A program made the position numbers and the translations under genes. Below are positions 1-9,188 of a stretch of DNA of 64,000 nt, piece by piece. Numbering within the stretch: position 1 is the stretch's first letter; each line of letters begins with the position of its first letter. The stretch is taken from assembly GCF_006539165.1 (NCBI RefSeq), contig NZ_BJMM01000011.1, forward strand, positions 1-64,000. The letters run 5' to 3'. The stretch is from Streptomyces cacaoi (GTDB lineage: Bacteria > Actinomycetota > Actinomycetes > Streptomycetales > Streptomycetaceae). The notes under the pieces were generated by a model, which saw nothing but the letters and a program-made list of their open reading frames with translations, was not told the DNA's origin and did not search any database.

Positions 1-1160
1 CACCCGAACAGCCCGACCTCGACTGGGAGAACCCGGAGGTGCACGCCGAGTTCGACTCCGTGCTGCGGTTCTGGCTCGACCTCGGCGTCGACGGCTTCCG
101 CATCGACGTCGCCCACGGCATGATCAAGGCGCCCGGACTGCCCGACATCGGCCACGGCGCCCAGGCCCGGCTCATCGGCAACCAGCGGCTGCCCTTCTTC
201 GACCAGGACGGCGTCCACGACATCCACCGCGCCTGGCGCCGACTGCTGGAGTCCTACGGCCCCGACCGCATCGGCGTCGCCGAGGCGTGGGCGCCCGACG
301 CCGAACGCCTGGCCCGCTATGTGCGCCCCGACGAGCTGCACCAGGCGTTCAACTTCCAGTTCCTGACCGCGTCCTGGGACGCCGGGGCGCTGCGCGAGGT
401 CATCGACGCCTCCATGGCGGCCAGCTCCGTCGTCGGCGCCCCCACCACCTGGGTGCTCTCCAACCACGACGTCGTCCGCCACCGCACCCGGCTCGGCGGC
501 CTGGACCGGGCCCGCGCCGGCGCCCTGCTGATGCTGGCGCTGCCCGGCTCCGCCTACCTCTACCAGGGCGAGGAACTCGGCCTGCCCGAGGTGACCGAAC
601 TCCCCGACGAGGTACGCCAGGACCCGGCGTTCTTCCGTACCACGGAGGGGCAGAGCGGGCTGCGGGACGGCTGCCGGGTGCCCCTGCCCTGGGAGAGCGA
701 CGGCCCCTCCTTCGGGTTCGGCCCCGGCCGCAGCTGGCTGCCCCAGCCCGCCACCTGGCGCGAGCTGTCCGTCCAGCGGCAGACCGGCGACCCGCACTCC
801 ACGCTGGAGCTGTACCGCACGGCGCTGCGGCTGCGCCGCCGGCTGCCCGGCCTGGGCGACAGCGCCATGGAGTGGCTGCCGATGCCGGAGGGCGTCCTGG
901 CCTTCTCCCGGCCGGGCCTGGTGTGTGTGCTCAACACCCGGGACGAACCCGTGACGTTCACCGCCCCCGGCCGGCTGCTGCTGTCCTCCGCCGCGTCCGT
1001 CCCCGGCCCGCAGGACGCGGACGGCTCCCCGGGCGCCGCGGGCACGGAGGCCGCTGCGGACACCGCGGCGGCGACCGGAACGCCCGGGGCCGAGACGGCG
1101 GCGGGAGCGGCGGAGACCGTGCGGGTGCCCGGGAATTCCTGCACCTGGTGGGCAGCCTGA
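1..1160 (+). CDS. GH13 alpha-glucosidase, C-terminal part (5' end outside window)
   Basis: The frame is open from the window edge (first full codon at base 3), so about 385 C-terminal residues are present and the start is missing. Three GH13 catalytic-barrel motifs are visible: VDGFRIDVAH with the nucleophile Asp, GVAEAW with the acid/base Glu, and SNHDVVRH with the third carboxylate. The segment PDLDWENPEV is typical of bacterial alpha-glucosidases and oligo-1,6-glucosidases acting on maltose or malto-oligosaccharides in the cytoplasm. The C-terminal beta domain carries an unusual Ala/Thr/Gly-rich insert just before the end. It lies 25 bp upstream of malR on the same strand, which supports a maltose-utilisation role. 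Exact substrate preference (alpha-1,4 or alpha-1,6) cannot be decided from the fragment. Confidence 0.9.
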   Translation, partial: PEQPDLDWENPEVHAEFDSVLRFWLDLGVDGFRIDVAHGMIKAPGLPDIGHGAQARLIGNQRLPFFDQDGVHDIHRAWRRLLESYGPDRIGVAEAWAPDAERLARYVRPDELHQAFNFQFLTASWDAGALREVIDASMAASSVVGAPTTWVLSNHDVVRHRTRLGGLDRARAGALLMLALPGSAYLYQGEELGLPEVTELPDEVRQDPAFFRTTEGQSGLRDGCRVPLPWESDGPSFGFGPGRSWLPQPATWRELSVQRQTGDPHSTLELYRTALRLRRRLPGLGDSAMEWLPMPEGVLAFSRPGLVCVLNTRDEPVTFTAPGRLLLSSAASVPGPQDADGSPGAAGTEAAADTAAATGTPGAETAAGAAETVRVPGNSCTWWAA

Positions 1161-1185
1161 CAGCAGGCCGGTAAGGTCACTTCCC

Positions 1186-2289
1186 GTGACCGCACGGCTT
1201 GCTGACATCGCAGCGCAGGCGGGGGTCAGCGAGGCAACGGTCAGCCGCGTGCTCAACGGCAGACCGGGTGTCGCGGCGGCCACCCGTGAGTCCGTTCTGG
1301 CCGCGCTCGACGTGCTCGGCTACGAACGCCCCGTCAAGCTGCGCCGCCGCAGCGAAGGGCTGGTCGGTCTGATCACCCCGGAGCTGGAGAACCCCATCTT
1401 CCCCGCCTTCGCGCAGGTCATCGCGCAGGGCCTGACCCGGCAGGGCTACACCCCGGTCCTGGCCACCCAGACGCCCGGCGGCTCCACCGAGGACGAGCTG
1501 ACGGAGATGCTGGTGGACCGGGGTGTCGCCGGGATCATCTTCGTCTCCGGCCTGCACGCCGACACCACGGCCGACACCGGCCGCTACGAGCGGCTGCACG
1601 GCCAGGGCGTGCCGTTCGTCCTCGTCAACGGGTTCTCGCCGCACGTACGCGCCCCGTTCGTCTCCCCCGACGACCGGGCGGCGATGCGGCTGGCCGTCTC
1701 CCATCTGGTCTCGCTCGGCCACGAGCGGATCGGTCTCGCGCTCGGGCCCGAGCGGTTCGTGCCCGTCCAGCGCAAGATCGAGGGCTTCCGGGGCTGCGTC
1801 ACCGAGCTGCTCGGCGACCGCGCCGACCCCGGCGAGCTGATCGCCCACTCCCTGTTCACCCTGGAGGGCGGGCAGGCCGCAGCCGGCACCCTGCTGGAGC
1901 GGGGCTGCACCGCTGTGGTGTGCGCCAGCGACATGATGGCGCTCGGCGCGATCAGGGCGGCGCGGCAGCGCGGGCTCGCGGTACCGGCCGAGGTCTCGGT
2001 CATCGGCTTCGACGACTCCCCGCTCATCGCGTTCACCGATCCCCCGCTGACGACGATCCGGCAGCCGGTGACGGCCATGGGCCAGGCGGCGGTACGCACC
2101 CTCCTGGAGGAGATCGCCGGCACCCCGGCACCGCACAGCGAGTTCGTCTTCCTGCCCGAGCTGGTCGTCAGGGGCTCGACGGCCTCCGGACCCGGCCGCG
2201 AAGCGAGCGCCCAGGACCGTCTTCCGGCCCAGGGCCGCGCCTCTGCCGAAGGTCGGAGCCGGGCCCGTCGGAACCCGACCACAGGATGA
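1186..2289 (+). CDS. malR: LacI-family maltose regulator, MalR-like
   Basis: A 367-residue LacI/GalR repressor. Residues 1-50 form the HTH and hinge (RLADIAAQAGVSEATVSRVL, then NGRPGVA); residues 60-330 are a periplasmic-binding-protein-like sensor ending with the IGFDDSPLI and DPPLTTIRQPV signatures of the family. The N-terminus and the core region strongly resemble Streptomyces MalR/Reg1, the repressor of the malEFG maltose transporter. The C-terminal 35 residues are Arg/Ala-rich and probably disordered. The GTG start lies 25 bp after the alpha-glucosidase stop, so cotranscription is likely. In Streptomyces loci I remember, malR is divergent from malE; here it follows the glucosidase instead. 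Confidence 0.88.
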   Translation: MTARLADIAAQAGVSEATVSRVLNGRPGVAAATRESVLAALDVLGYERPVKLRRRSEGLVGLITPELENPIFPAFAQVIAQGLTRQGYTPVLATQTPGGSTEDELTEMLVDRGVAGIIFVSGLHADTTADTGRYERLHGQGVPFVLVNGFSPHVRAPFVSPDDRAAMRLAVSHLVSLGHERIGLALGPERFVPVQRKIEGFRGCVTELLGDRADPGELIAHSLFTLEGGQAAAGTLLERGCTAVVCASDMMALGAIRAARQRGLAVPAEVSVIGFDDSPLIAFTDPPLTTIRQPVTAMGQAAVRTLLEEIAGTPAPHSEFVFLPELVVRGSTASGPGREASAQDRLPAQGRASAEGRSRARRNPTTG

Positions 2290-2325
2290 TCGGACGGTGG
2301 GCCCTGTCTGGCAGACTGTTCTGCC

Positions 2326-3174
2326 ATGGGGGTCACGACCACACAGCCTGATGAAGAAGCCCGGCACGACGCGACGGACGCACCGGCCGAGGCAGCGCCC
2401 CCTACCCGCGGGCGGTACGCCGCCGCCCTGGACCGCTGGCGGGCGCCCCGGCGCCCCCGGCTCTGGTTCGAGATCGTGCTCATCGCGGTGAGCTACTGGG
2501 TCTATTCGCTGATCCGCAACGCCGTTCCCGAGCAGCAGGCCGCCGCGCTGCGCAACGCCGACTGGATCTGGAAGGCCGAGCACATCCTCGGCATCGCCGT
2601 GGAGAACTCGGTCAACCACGCGGTCAACGGCGTCACGTGGCTCATCGTCGGCATGAACTACTACTACGCGACGCTGCACTTCGTGGTCACCATCGGCGTC
2701 CTGGTGTGGCTCTTCCGCTGCCACCCGGGCCGCTACGCCGCCACCCGGCTCGTCCTGTTCGCCACCACCGGCGCCGCCCTGCTCGGCTACTACCTCTACC
2801 CGCTGGCGCCGCCCCGGCTGATGAACGGCGGGCACTTCATCGACACCGTCCAGGTGCACGAGACCTGGGGTTCGATGGCCTCCGGCAACCTGGCGGAGAT
2901 GTCCAACCAGTACGCGGCCATGCCCTCGATGCACATCGGCTGGTCCGTGTGGTGCGGCGTCACCATCGTGATGCTGGCTCGCCCGCTGTGGGTGCGGATC
3001 CTCGGCGCGCTCTACCCGGCGACGACGCTGCTGGTCATCGTGAGCACCGCCAACCACTTCTGGCTCGACGCCGTCGGCGGGCTGCTGTGCCTCTCCCTGG
3101 GCTTCGCGCTCTCCTACGCCTGGTACGGCCGGTTCTCCTACCGGCTGCCGCAGCTCGCGCCCGCCCCCGCCTGA
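2326..3174 (+). CDS. PAP2-family integral membrane phosphatase/transferase
   Basis: A 282-residue membrane protein with about six hydrophobic helices after a charged 45-residue N-terminus. It has the lipid phosphatase signatures: YPLAPPR at about 158-164, AAMPSMHIGWS with His203, and NHFWLDAVGG with His244 and Asp248. This arrangement matches the PAP2_3/Aur1 (inositol phosphorylceramide synthase-like) branch, which in actinobacteria is usually an uncharacterised inner-membrane phosphatase or phospho-head-group transferase with its active site facing out. It starts 36 bp after malR and ends before the convergent glnE. The physiological substrate is unknown; undecaprenyl- or inositol-phospholipids are possibilities only. 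Confidence 0.85.
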   Translation: MGVTTTQPDEEARHDATDAPAEAAPPTRGRYAAALDRWRAPRRPRLWFEIVLIAVSYWVYSLIRNAVPEQQAAALRNADWIWKAEHILGIAVENSVNHAVNGVTWLIVGMNYYYATLHFVVTIGVLVWLFRCHPGRYAATRLVLFATTGAALLGYYLYPLAPPRLMNGGHFIDTVQVHETWGSMASGNLAEMSNQYAAMPSMHIGWSVWCGVTIVMLARPLWVRILGALYPATTLLVIVSTANHFWLDAVGGLLCLSLGFALSYAWYGRFSYRLPQLAPAPA

Positions 3175-3214
3175 CCACGGCGGCCCGGCCGGGCGCCGCG
3201 CCGCCCGGCCCCCG

Positions 3215-6200
3215 CTACTCGGCGTCGTAGAACAGCCGCTCGACCACCGCGCGGGCCTGCCGGGTGATGCGCCGGTAGTCGTCCAGCATCTCCCCGACGT
3301 GCCCCGGCTCGTAGCCCAGATACCGGCCGACCCCGGCCAGCTCCCGGGCATCCGAGGGGAAGGTGTCGCCCGGGCGCCCGCGCACCAGCATCACCGCGTT
3401 GCGCACCCGGGAGGCCAGCACCCACGCCTCGTCCAGCGTCCGGGCGTCCGTCTCGTCGATCAGCTCCGCCTCGACGGCCGCGGCCAGCGCGCTCCTGGTC
3501 CGGGTGGTGCGCAGCCCGGACAGCCGGTGACCGTGCTGGAGCTGGAGGAGCTGCACCGTCCACTCGACGTCGGTGAGGCCGCCCCGGCCGAGCTTGGTGT
3601 GGGTGGTGCGGTCGGCGCCGCGCGGCAGCCGCTCGCTCTCCATCCGCGCCTTCAGCCGGCGGATCTCCCGCACCGCGGCCTCGTCCAGGCCTCCGTCGGG
3701 ATAGCGCAGCGGGTCGATCAGCTCCAGGAACCGGGCGGCGAGGCCCGCGTCCCCCGCGACGTACTCGGCACGCAGCAGCGCCTGGCTCTCCCACACCACC
3801 GACCAGCGCGCGTAGTAGGCGGCATAGCTGGTCAGCGAGCGCGCCAGGGTGCCCGACTTGCCCTCGGGACGCAGATCGGGGTCGATGACCAGGGGCGGGT
3901 CGGCGCTGGGCAGCTGGAGCAGCCGGCGCATCTCCGTGGCGACGGCGAACGCGGCCTTGCCGGCCTCGTGCTCGCTGACCCCCTCGCGCGGCTCGTGGAC
4001 GAACAGGACGTCGGCGTCCGAGCCGTAGCCCATCTCGTGGCCGCCGAAGCGGCCCATGCCGATGACGGCGAACCGGGCCGGCAGCTCCGCACCCCACTGG
4101 GCGCGCACGGCCGCCCGCAGGGCTCCCGCCAGCGCGGCGGCGTTGATGCCGGTGAGCGCGTCGCCGACGCTGTCCAGCGACTCGGCGGGGACGGCCTGGG
4201 CGATGCCCTCGGTGCCGTAGGCGCCGAGCAGATCGGCCGCCGCGGTGCGGAACAGCTCGCGGCGGCGCACCCCGCGGGCCGCGGTGACGGCCTGCTCGGC
4301 ACCGTCGGCGCGGCCGACGGCGGCGAGCGTCTCCTGGGCGAGCGCGTCCGGATCGCGGGGACGCAGCCCGCCCTCGTCGCCGAGCAGCGCGACCGCCTCC
4401 GGGGCGCGCAGCAGCAGGTCCGGCGCGAACCGCCCCGCGGACAGCACCCGGGCGAGGTTCTCGGCGGCCGCGCCCTCGTCCCGCAGCAGCCGCAGGTACC
4501 AGGGGGTCTGGCCGAGCGCGTCGGAGACCTTGCGGAAGGCGAGGAGCCCGGCGTCCGGGTCTGCGGAGTCGGCGAACCAGCCGAGCATCACCGGCAGGAG
4601 GGTGCGCTGGATGGCGGCCTTGCGGGTCACCCCGGAGGAGAGCGCCTCCAGGTGCCGCAGCGCCGCCCCGGGGTCCGCGTAGCCGAGGGCCTCCAGCCGC
4701 TGCCGGGCCGCCTGCGGGGACAGCCGCACCTCGCCCGGGGTGAGCTGGGCGACGGCGTCCAGCAGGGGCCGGTAGAACAGCTTCTCGTGCAGCCTGCGCA
4801 CGGCGGAGGCGTGCCGGCGCCACGCCTTGTGCAGCTCGGCGACGGGCTCGCTGCGGTACCCGAGGGAGCGGGCCAGCCGGCGCTGGTCGGCCTCGCTGTC
4901 CGGCATCAGATGGGTGCGGCGCATCCGGTGCAGCTGGATGCGGTGCTCCATGGTGCGCAGGAACCGGTAGGCCGCGTCGAGGGAGGCGGCGTCCTGCCGG
5001 CCGACGTAGCCGCCGGCGGCGAGCGCGTCGAGCGCCTGGAGCGTGTTGGGGCTGCGCAGCGCCGTGTCGCTGCGGCCGTGCACCAGCTGGAGGAGCTGCA
5101 CGGCGAACTCCACGTCCCGCAGCCCGCCCGGGCCGAGCTTCAGTTCCCGCTCGACGTGTGCCCGGGGGATGCTGGCCACGACCCGGCGGCGCATCTGCTG
5201 GACGTCGGTGACGAAGTTCTCCCGCTCGGCCGCCTGCCACACCAGCGGCGCCACGGCCGCCACGTACTCGGCGCCGAGCGCGGCGTCCCCCGCGACGGGG
5301 CGGGCCTTCAACAGCGCCTGGAACTCCCAGGTCTTGGCCCAGCGTTGGTAGTAGACCAGATGGCTGTCGAGGGTGCGCACGAGCGGGCCGTTGCGTCCCT
5401 CGGGGCGCAGATTGGCGTCCACCGGCCAGATCGTGCCCTCGGCCGTGGTGTCGGAGCAGATCCGCATCATGTGCGCGGCCAGCCGCCCCGCGGCGCGCAG
5501 CGCCTCGTGCTCGTCCTGCTCGCCGGCGGCCGGCTCGGCGACGAAGACGACGTCCACGTCGGAGACGTAGTTCAGCTCGTGCCCGCCGCACTTGCCCATG
5601 CCGATGACGGCGAGCCGGCAGGCGGCGGCGTCCTCGGGTGCCGCGGCGGCGGCGAGCGCGAGGGCCCGGCGCAGCGTGGCGGTGGCGAGGTCGGCCAGCT
5701 CGGCCGCGGTCTCGGCGACGTCCCGGGTGCCGCACACGTCGCGTGCGGCGAGGGCGAGCAGGGCGCGGCGGTAGGCGATGCGCAGCGCGTCGGGGTCGGC
5801 GACGTCGCGCAGCGCGGCCTCGAACTCCTCGGTGCCGGGGTGCAGGTCGCTCGTCTCGTAGGTGGCGAGGGCCTGCCAGTCGTGCGGGTGCCGGGCCAGG
5901 TGGTCGCCGAGCGCGGCGGAGGCGCCGAGGACGCCGAGGAGGCGGTCGCGCAGGGGTTTCGCGGTGCGCAGCGCGTCCAGCAGCCGCCGGGCCTCGGCGC
6001 CGGCCGGCCCCTCGCCCGGCTGTTCCGCGTCCAGGGACTCGACGATGCGGAGCAGGCCGAGGAGGGCCTGGTCCGGGTCGGCGGTCGCGCCGAGCGCGTC
6101 GAGGAAGAGGGGGTCACCGTGCAGCGGGGCCAGCTCCTCCTGGTCGAGGAGTTTCCCGGCGGCTGCCGGATCCGTGAAGCCCTGCCGTACCAGCCGCGCG

Positions 6201-6232
6201 AACCGGCTGTCCCGCCGGCCACCCTGGGTCAC
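3215..6232 (-). CDS. glnE: Bifunctional glutamine synthetase adenylyltransferase/deadenylase
   Basis: A 1005-residue GlnE, close to the usual actinobacterial size. Two nucleotidyltransferase modules are clear: AVIGMGKCGGHELNY with SDVDVVF at about 208-231, and AVIGMGRFGGHEMGY with SDADVLF at about 720-745, each followed by a helical regulatory domain. The enzyme attaches AMP to, and removes it from, a tyrosine of type I glutamine synthetase in response to nitrogen status. Starts at a GTG. It lies directly downstream of glnA2 on the same strand, the same adjacency known from Mycobacterium tuberculosis, with a large nested hairpin between the two genes. Confidence 0.96.
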   Translation of the reverse strand: MTQGGRRDSRFARLVRQGFTDPAAAGKLLDQEELAPLHGDPLFLDALGATADPDQALLGLLRIVESLDAEQPGEGPAGAEARRLLDALRTAKPLRDRLLGVLGASAALGDHLARHPHDWQALATYETSDLHPGTEEFEAALRDVADPDALRIAYRRALLALAARDVCGTRDVAETAAELADLATATLRRALALAAAAAPEDAAACRLAVIGMGKCGGHELNYVSDVDVVFVAEPAAGEQDEHEALRAAGRLAAHMMRICSDTTAEGTIWPVDANLRPEGRNGPLVRTLDSHLVYYQRWAKTWEFQALLKARPVAGDAALGAEYVAAVAPLVWQAAERENFVTDVQQMRRRVVASIPRAHVERELKLGPGGLRDVEFAVQLLQLVHGRSDTALRSPNTLQALDALAAGGYVGRQDAASLDAAYRFLRTMEHRIQLHRMRRTHLMPDSEADQRRLARSLGYRSEPVAELHKAWRRHASAVRRLHEKLFYRPLLDAVAQLTPGEVRLSPQAARQRLEALGYADPGAALRHLEALSSGVTRKAAIQRTLLPVMLGWFADSADPDAGLLAFRKVSDALGQTPWYLRLLRDEGAAAENLARVLSAGRFAPDLLLRAPEAVALLGDEGGLRPRDPDALAQETLAAVGRADGAEQAVTAARGVRRRELFRTAAADLLGAYGTEGIAQAVPAESLDSVGDALTGINAAALAGALRAAVRAQWGAELPARFAVIGMGRFGGHEMGYGSDADVLFVHEPREGVSEHEAGKAAFAVATEMRRLLQLPSADPPLVIDPDLRPEGKSGTLARSLTSYAAYYARWSVVWESQALLRAEYVAGDAGLAARFLELIDPLRYPDGGLDEAAVREIRRLKARMESERLPRGADRTTHTKLGRGGLTDVEWTVQLLQLQHGHRLSGLRTTRTRSALAAAVEAELIDETDARTLDEAWVLASRVRNAVMLVRGRPGDTFPSDARELAGVGRYLGYEPGHVGEMLDDYRRITRQARAVVERLFYDAE

Positions 6233-6252
6233 ATCTCACCTCTCACCATGAG

Positions 6253-6328
6253 CCCGTTCCGGGGGGCGCCGACCGGCCGGAGGCCGGGGAATCCGGGTAC
6301 CGGCGCCCCGGCGCGACGCCGGAACGGG
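6253..6328 (-). terminator. Nested hairpin between glnA2 and glnE
   Basis: Outer arms CCCGTTCCGG (6253-6262) and CCGGAACGGG (6319-6328) are perfectly complementary, and immediately inside them GGGGCGCC (6263-6270) pairs with GGCGCCCC (6302-6309). The structure sits between the glnA2 stop and the glnE start. It has no clear U-tract, which is common for streptomycete terminators. It could end or attenuate the glnA2 transcript ahead of glnE. Confidence 0.6.
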
Positions 6329-6350
6329 AACGGGCAGAACCGGAGCACTT

Positions 6351-7712
6351 TCACAGAACGGGAAGGGATTTCCGCAGCTCGAAGGCGGTGACCTCGGAGC
6401 GGTACTCCTCCCATTCCTGCTTCTTGTTCCGCAGGAAGAAGTCGAAAACGTGCTCCCCCAGCGTCTGGGCGACCAGCTCGCTGCGCTCCATGAGCGCGAT
6501 CGCCTCCCCCAGGTTCTGCGGGAGCGGTTCGATCCCCATGGCCCGCCGCTCGGCGTCGGAGAGCGCCCACACGTCGTCGTCGGCGCCGGGCGGCAGCTCG
6601 TAGCCCTCCTCGATGCCCTTGAGCCCGGCGGCGAGCAGCACCGCGTAGGCGAGATAGGGGTTGGCGCCGGAGTCCAGGGAGCGCATCTCGATCCGCGTCG
6701 ACCCCGTCTTGCCGGGCTTGTACATGGGTACCCGGACCAGCGCGGAGCGGTTGTTGTGGCCCCAGCAGATGTAGGAGGGGGACTCGCCGCCCTCGCCCGC
6801 CGTGCGGTTGGCGCCGCCCCAGATGCGCTTGTAGGAGTTGACCCACTGATTGGTGACGGCGGAGATCTCGCCGGCGTGCTCCAGCAGCCCGGCGATGAAC
6901 GAGCGGCCGACCTTGGAGAGCTGGTACTCGGCGCCGGACTCGTAGAAGGCGTTGCGGTCCCCCTCGAACAGGGAGAGATGGGTGTGCATGCCGGAGCCGG
7001 GGTACTCCGAGAACGGCTTGGGCATGAAGGTGGCCTGGACGCCCTGTTCGAGAGCGACCTGCTTCATGACCAGGCGGAAGGTCATGATGTTGTCGGCCGT
7101 GGAGAGGGCGTCGGCGTAGCGCAGGTCGATCTCCTGCTGGCCGGGCGCCCCCTCGTGGTGGGAGAACTCGACCGAGATGCCCATCGACTCCAGCATGGTG
7201 ATGGCCTGGCGGCGGAAGTCCATGCCCACGTTCTGCGGGGTGTGGTCGAAGTACCCGGAGGAGTCGGCCGGGACGGGGCGGGTGCCGTCCACCGGCTTGT
7301 CCTTGAGCAGGAAGAACTCGATCTCCGGGTGGATGTAGAAGGTGAACCCGAGGTCGGACGCCTTGGCGAGGGCGCGCTTGAGGACGTAGCGCGGGTCGGC
7401 GTACGAGGGGGAGCCGTCCGGCATGAGGATGTCGCAGAACATCCGGGCGGTACCGGGGGCCTCGGCCCGCCAGGGCAGTATCTGGAAGGTGCTGGGGTCC
7501 GGCTTGGCGATCATGTCGGACTCGTAGACGCGTGCGAACCCCTCGATGGCGGAACCGTCGAAGCCCATGCCCTCGTCGAAGGCCTGCTCCAGTTCGGCGG
7601 GCGCCACGGCCACGGATTTCAGGAAGCCGAGGACGTCGGTGAACCAGAGGCGGACGAACCGGATGTCGCGCTCCTCCAGCGTCCGGAGGACGAATTCCTG
7701 CTGCTTGTCCAT
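6351..7712 (-). CDS. glnA2: Type I glutamine synthetase-like ligase, GlnA2 class
   Basis: A 453-residue GSI-family ligase. The GFDGSAIEGFA latch loop, metal-site EIEFF, the VEFSHHEGAPGQQEID and GSGMHTHLSL motifs, and NRTAGEG are all intact. An EEGYELPP segment lies where GSI enzymes carry the adenylylation tyrosine loop, which fits the adjacent glnE. Start chosen at the ATG preceded by AAGGAT; an in-frame extension upstream has no family similarity. Actinobacterial GlnA2 paralogues are not the main nitrogen-assimilating enzyme, and a Streptomyces GlnA2 has been linked to gamma-glutamylation of polyamines, so an amine substrate other than ammonia should be considered. Neighbour: glnE immediately downstream. 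Confidence 0.9.
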   Translation of the reverse strand: MDKQQEFVLRTLEERDIRFVRLWFTDVLGFLKSVAVAPAELEQAFDEGMGFDGSAIEGFARVYESDMIAKPDPSTFQILPWRAEAPGTARMFCDILMPDGSPSYADPRYVLKRALAKASDLGFTFYIHPEIEFFLLKDKPVDGTRPVPADSSGYFDHTPQNVGMDFRRQAITMLESMGISVEFSHHEGAPGQQEIDLRYADALSTADNIMTFRLVMKQVALEQGVQATFMPKPFSEYPGSGMHTHLSLFEGDRNAFYESGAEYQLSKVGRSFIAGLLEHAGEISAVTNQWVNSYKRIWGGANRTAGEGGESPSYICWGHNNRSALVRVPMYKPGKTGSTRIEMRSLDSGANPYLAYAVLLAAGLKGIEEGYELPPGADDDVWALSDAERRAMGIEPLPQNLGEAIALMERSELVAQTLGEHVFDFFLRNKKQEWEEYRSEVTAFELRKSLPVL

Positions 7713-8054
7713 GGGCCTATCCTTGCAGGTCAGAGGGGTGTGCTCGGGTCCCCTGGGCGCAACGGGTGCAGGTGGAGCATTCCACCACGGGGTTTCCGGG
7801 AGATGTCCGGCCGTGGTGGGCCCACGTGCGATCGTTCCCGATCGTTTCACACACACTCCTCACCCCGCCCGTGCGCGACCGCCCCGTCGACCCCCGCCCG
7901 GCGCCCCCTGTCCCCGCCGACTCCGAGCCGGCGTTTTCGCAGGTCACCGCGGCGATGTCCGGGCACACCCCGGGGCGGGAATTCTGCGCGGGCGCCATGC
8001 ATTGAGGGGGGTGTAGTTGAACAGTCAACCAACGGAATCGACGAGGCGAGCACC
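7713..8054. promoter_or_regulatory. Divergent promoter region glnA2 / luciferase-like gene
   Basis: 342 bp without a credible gene. On the glnA2 side, AACGATCG occurs twice on the minus strand (plus-strand positions 7829-7836 and 7839-7846), one helical turn apart, a spacing typical of a regulator binding one DNA face. On the other side is the inverted repeat at 8016-8029. No clear consensus -35/-10 pair was assigned. Confidence 0.45.
8016..8029 (+). promoter_or_regulatory. Inverted repeat operator before the flavin monooxygenase
   Basis: GTTGA (8016-8020) and TCAAC (8025-8029) form a perfect inverted repeat around ACAG, 25 bp before the start codon. The half-site resembles TTGA/TCAA operators of MarR/OhrR-type repressors. 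No such regulator is encoded next to the pair, so the repressor would act in trans. Confidence 0.5.
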
Positions 8055-9188
8055 ATGACGGCCACCCCGGGCACGCCCCCCATCCAGTTCGGGATCTTCA
8101 GCGTCGGCGACGTGACCATGGACCCCACGACGGGCCGGACGCCGACGGAGTACGAGCGCATCAAGGCGATCCTGACCATCGCGCAGAAGGCCGAGGAGGT
8201 CGGGCTCGACGTCTTCGCGACCGGCGAGCACCACAACCCCCCGTTCGTGCCGTCGTCCCCGACGACCATGCTCGGCTATCTCGCGGCCCGCACCGAGCGG
8301 CTCCTGCTGTCCACCGCCACCACGCTGATCACCACCAACGACCCGGTGAAGATCGCCGAGGACTTCGCGATGCTCCAGCACGTCGCCGACGGCCGCGTCG
8401 ACCTGATGATGGGCCGCGGCAACACCGGCCCCGTCTACCCCTGGTTCGGTCAGGACATCCGGCAGGGCATTCCGCTGGCCATCGAGAACTACGCGCTGCT
8501 GCGCAAGCTGTGGGACGAGGAGGTCGTCGACTGGCAGGGCCGCTTCCGCACCCCGCTCCAGGGCTTCACCTCCACCCCGCGCCCGCTGGACGGCGTCTCC
8601 CCGTTCGTGTGGCACGGCTCGATCCGCAGCCCCGAGATCGCCGAGCAGGCCGCCTACTACGGCGACGGCTTCTTCGCGAACAACATCTTCTGGCCCCGCA
8701 ACCACTTCCAGCGCCTGATCAACCTCTACCGGGACCGCTTCGAGCACTACGGGCACGGCACCCGCGAGCAGGCGTTCGTCGGGCTCGGCGGGCAGGCGTT
8801 CATGCGCCGCAACTCCCAGGACGCGGTACGTGAGTTCCGCCCCTACTTCGACAACGCCCCCGTCTACGGGCACGGGCCCACCCTGGAGGAGTTCACCGAG
8901 CAGACGCCGCTGACCGTCGGCAGCCCCCAGGAGGTCATCGAGAAGACGCTGACGTTCCGCGAGTCCTTCGGCGACTACCAGCGCCAGCTGTTCCTCATGG
9001 ACCACGCGGGCCTGCCGCTGAAGACCGTCCTGGAACAGCTCGACCTGCTCGGCGAGGAGGTCGTACCCGTCCTGCGCAAGGAAATGGAGCGCGGCCGTCC
9101 GGCCGGCACCGCCGACGCGCCCAGCCACGCGAACCGCGTGTCGGCGCTCCGGCCCACCGGCGCGGCCACGGAAGGGAGCCCCGCATGA
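8055..9188 (+). CDS. FMN-dependent luciferase-like monooxygenase, CE1758 family
   Basis: A 377-residue bacterial-luciferase (LLM) family protein. The TIM-barrel features FATGEHHNPPF, LTTNDP-like TLITTNDPVKIAEDF, DLMMGRGNTG and GDGFFANNIF identify the CE1758-type subgroup, which is characteristically encoded next to a dedicated FMN reductase, exactly as here. It should use reduced FMN and oxygen on an unknown substrate. The ATG start has GAGG upstream; the longer open frame to the left is antisense to glnA2 and was not used. Its stop overlaps the next start (ATGA), indicating translational coupling. Confidence 0.92.
   Translation: MTATPGTPPIQFGIFSVGDVTMDPTTGRTPTEYERIKAILTIAQKAEEVGLDVFATGEHHNPPFVPSSPTTMLGYLAARTERLLLSTATTLITTNDPVKIAEDFAMLQHVADGRVDLMMGRGNTGPVYPWFGQDIRQGIPLAIENYALLRKLWDEEVVDWQGRFRTPLQGFTSTPRPLDGVSPFVWHGSIRSPEIAEQAAYYGDGFFANNIFWPRNHFQRLINLYRDRFEHYGHGTREQAFVGLGGQAFMRRNSQDAVREFRPYFDNAPVYGHGPTLEEFTEQTPLTVGSPQEVIEKTLTFRESFGDYQRQLFLMDHAGLPLKTVLEQLDLLGEEVVPVLRKEMERGRPAGTADAPSHANRVSALRPTGAATEGSPA

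Noticed and set aside
3299..6391. A 1030-codon plus-strand frame opposite glnE
   Set aside because: It is exactly antisense to glnE, lacks a ribosome-binding site and reads as low-complexity sequence.
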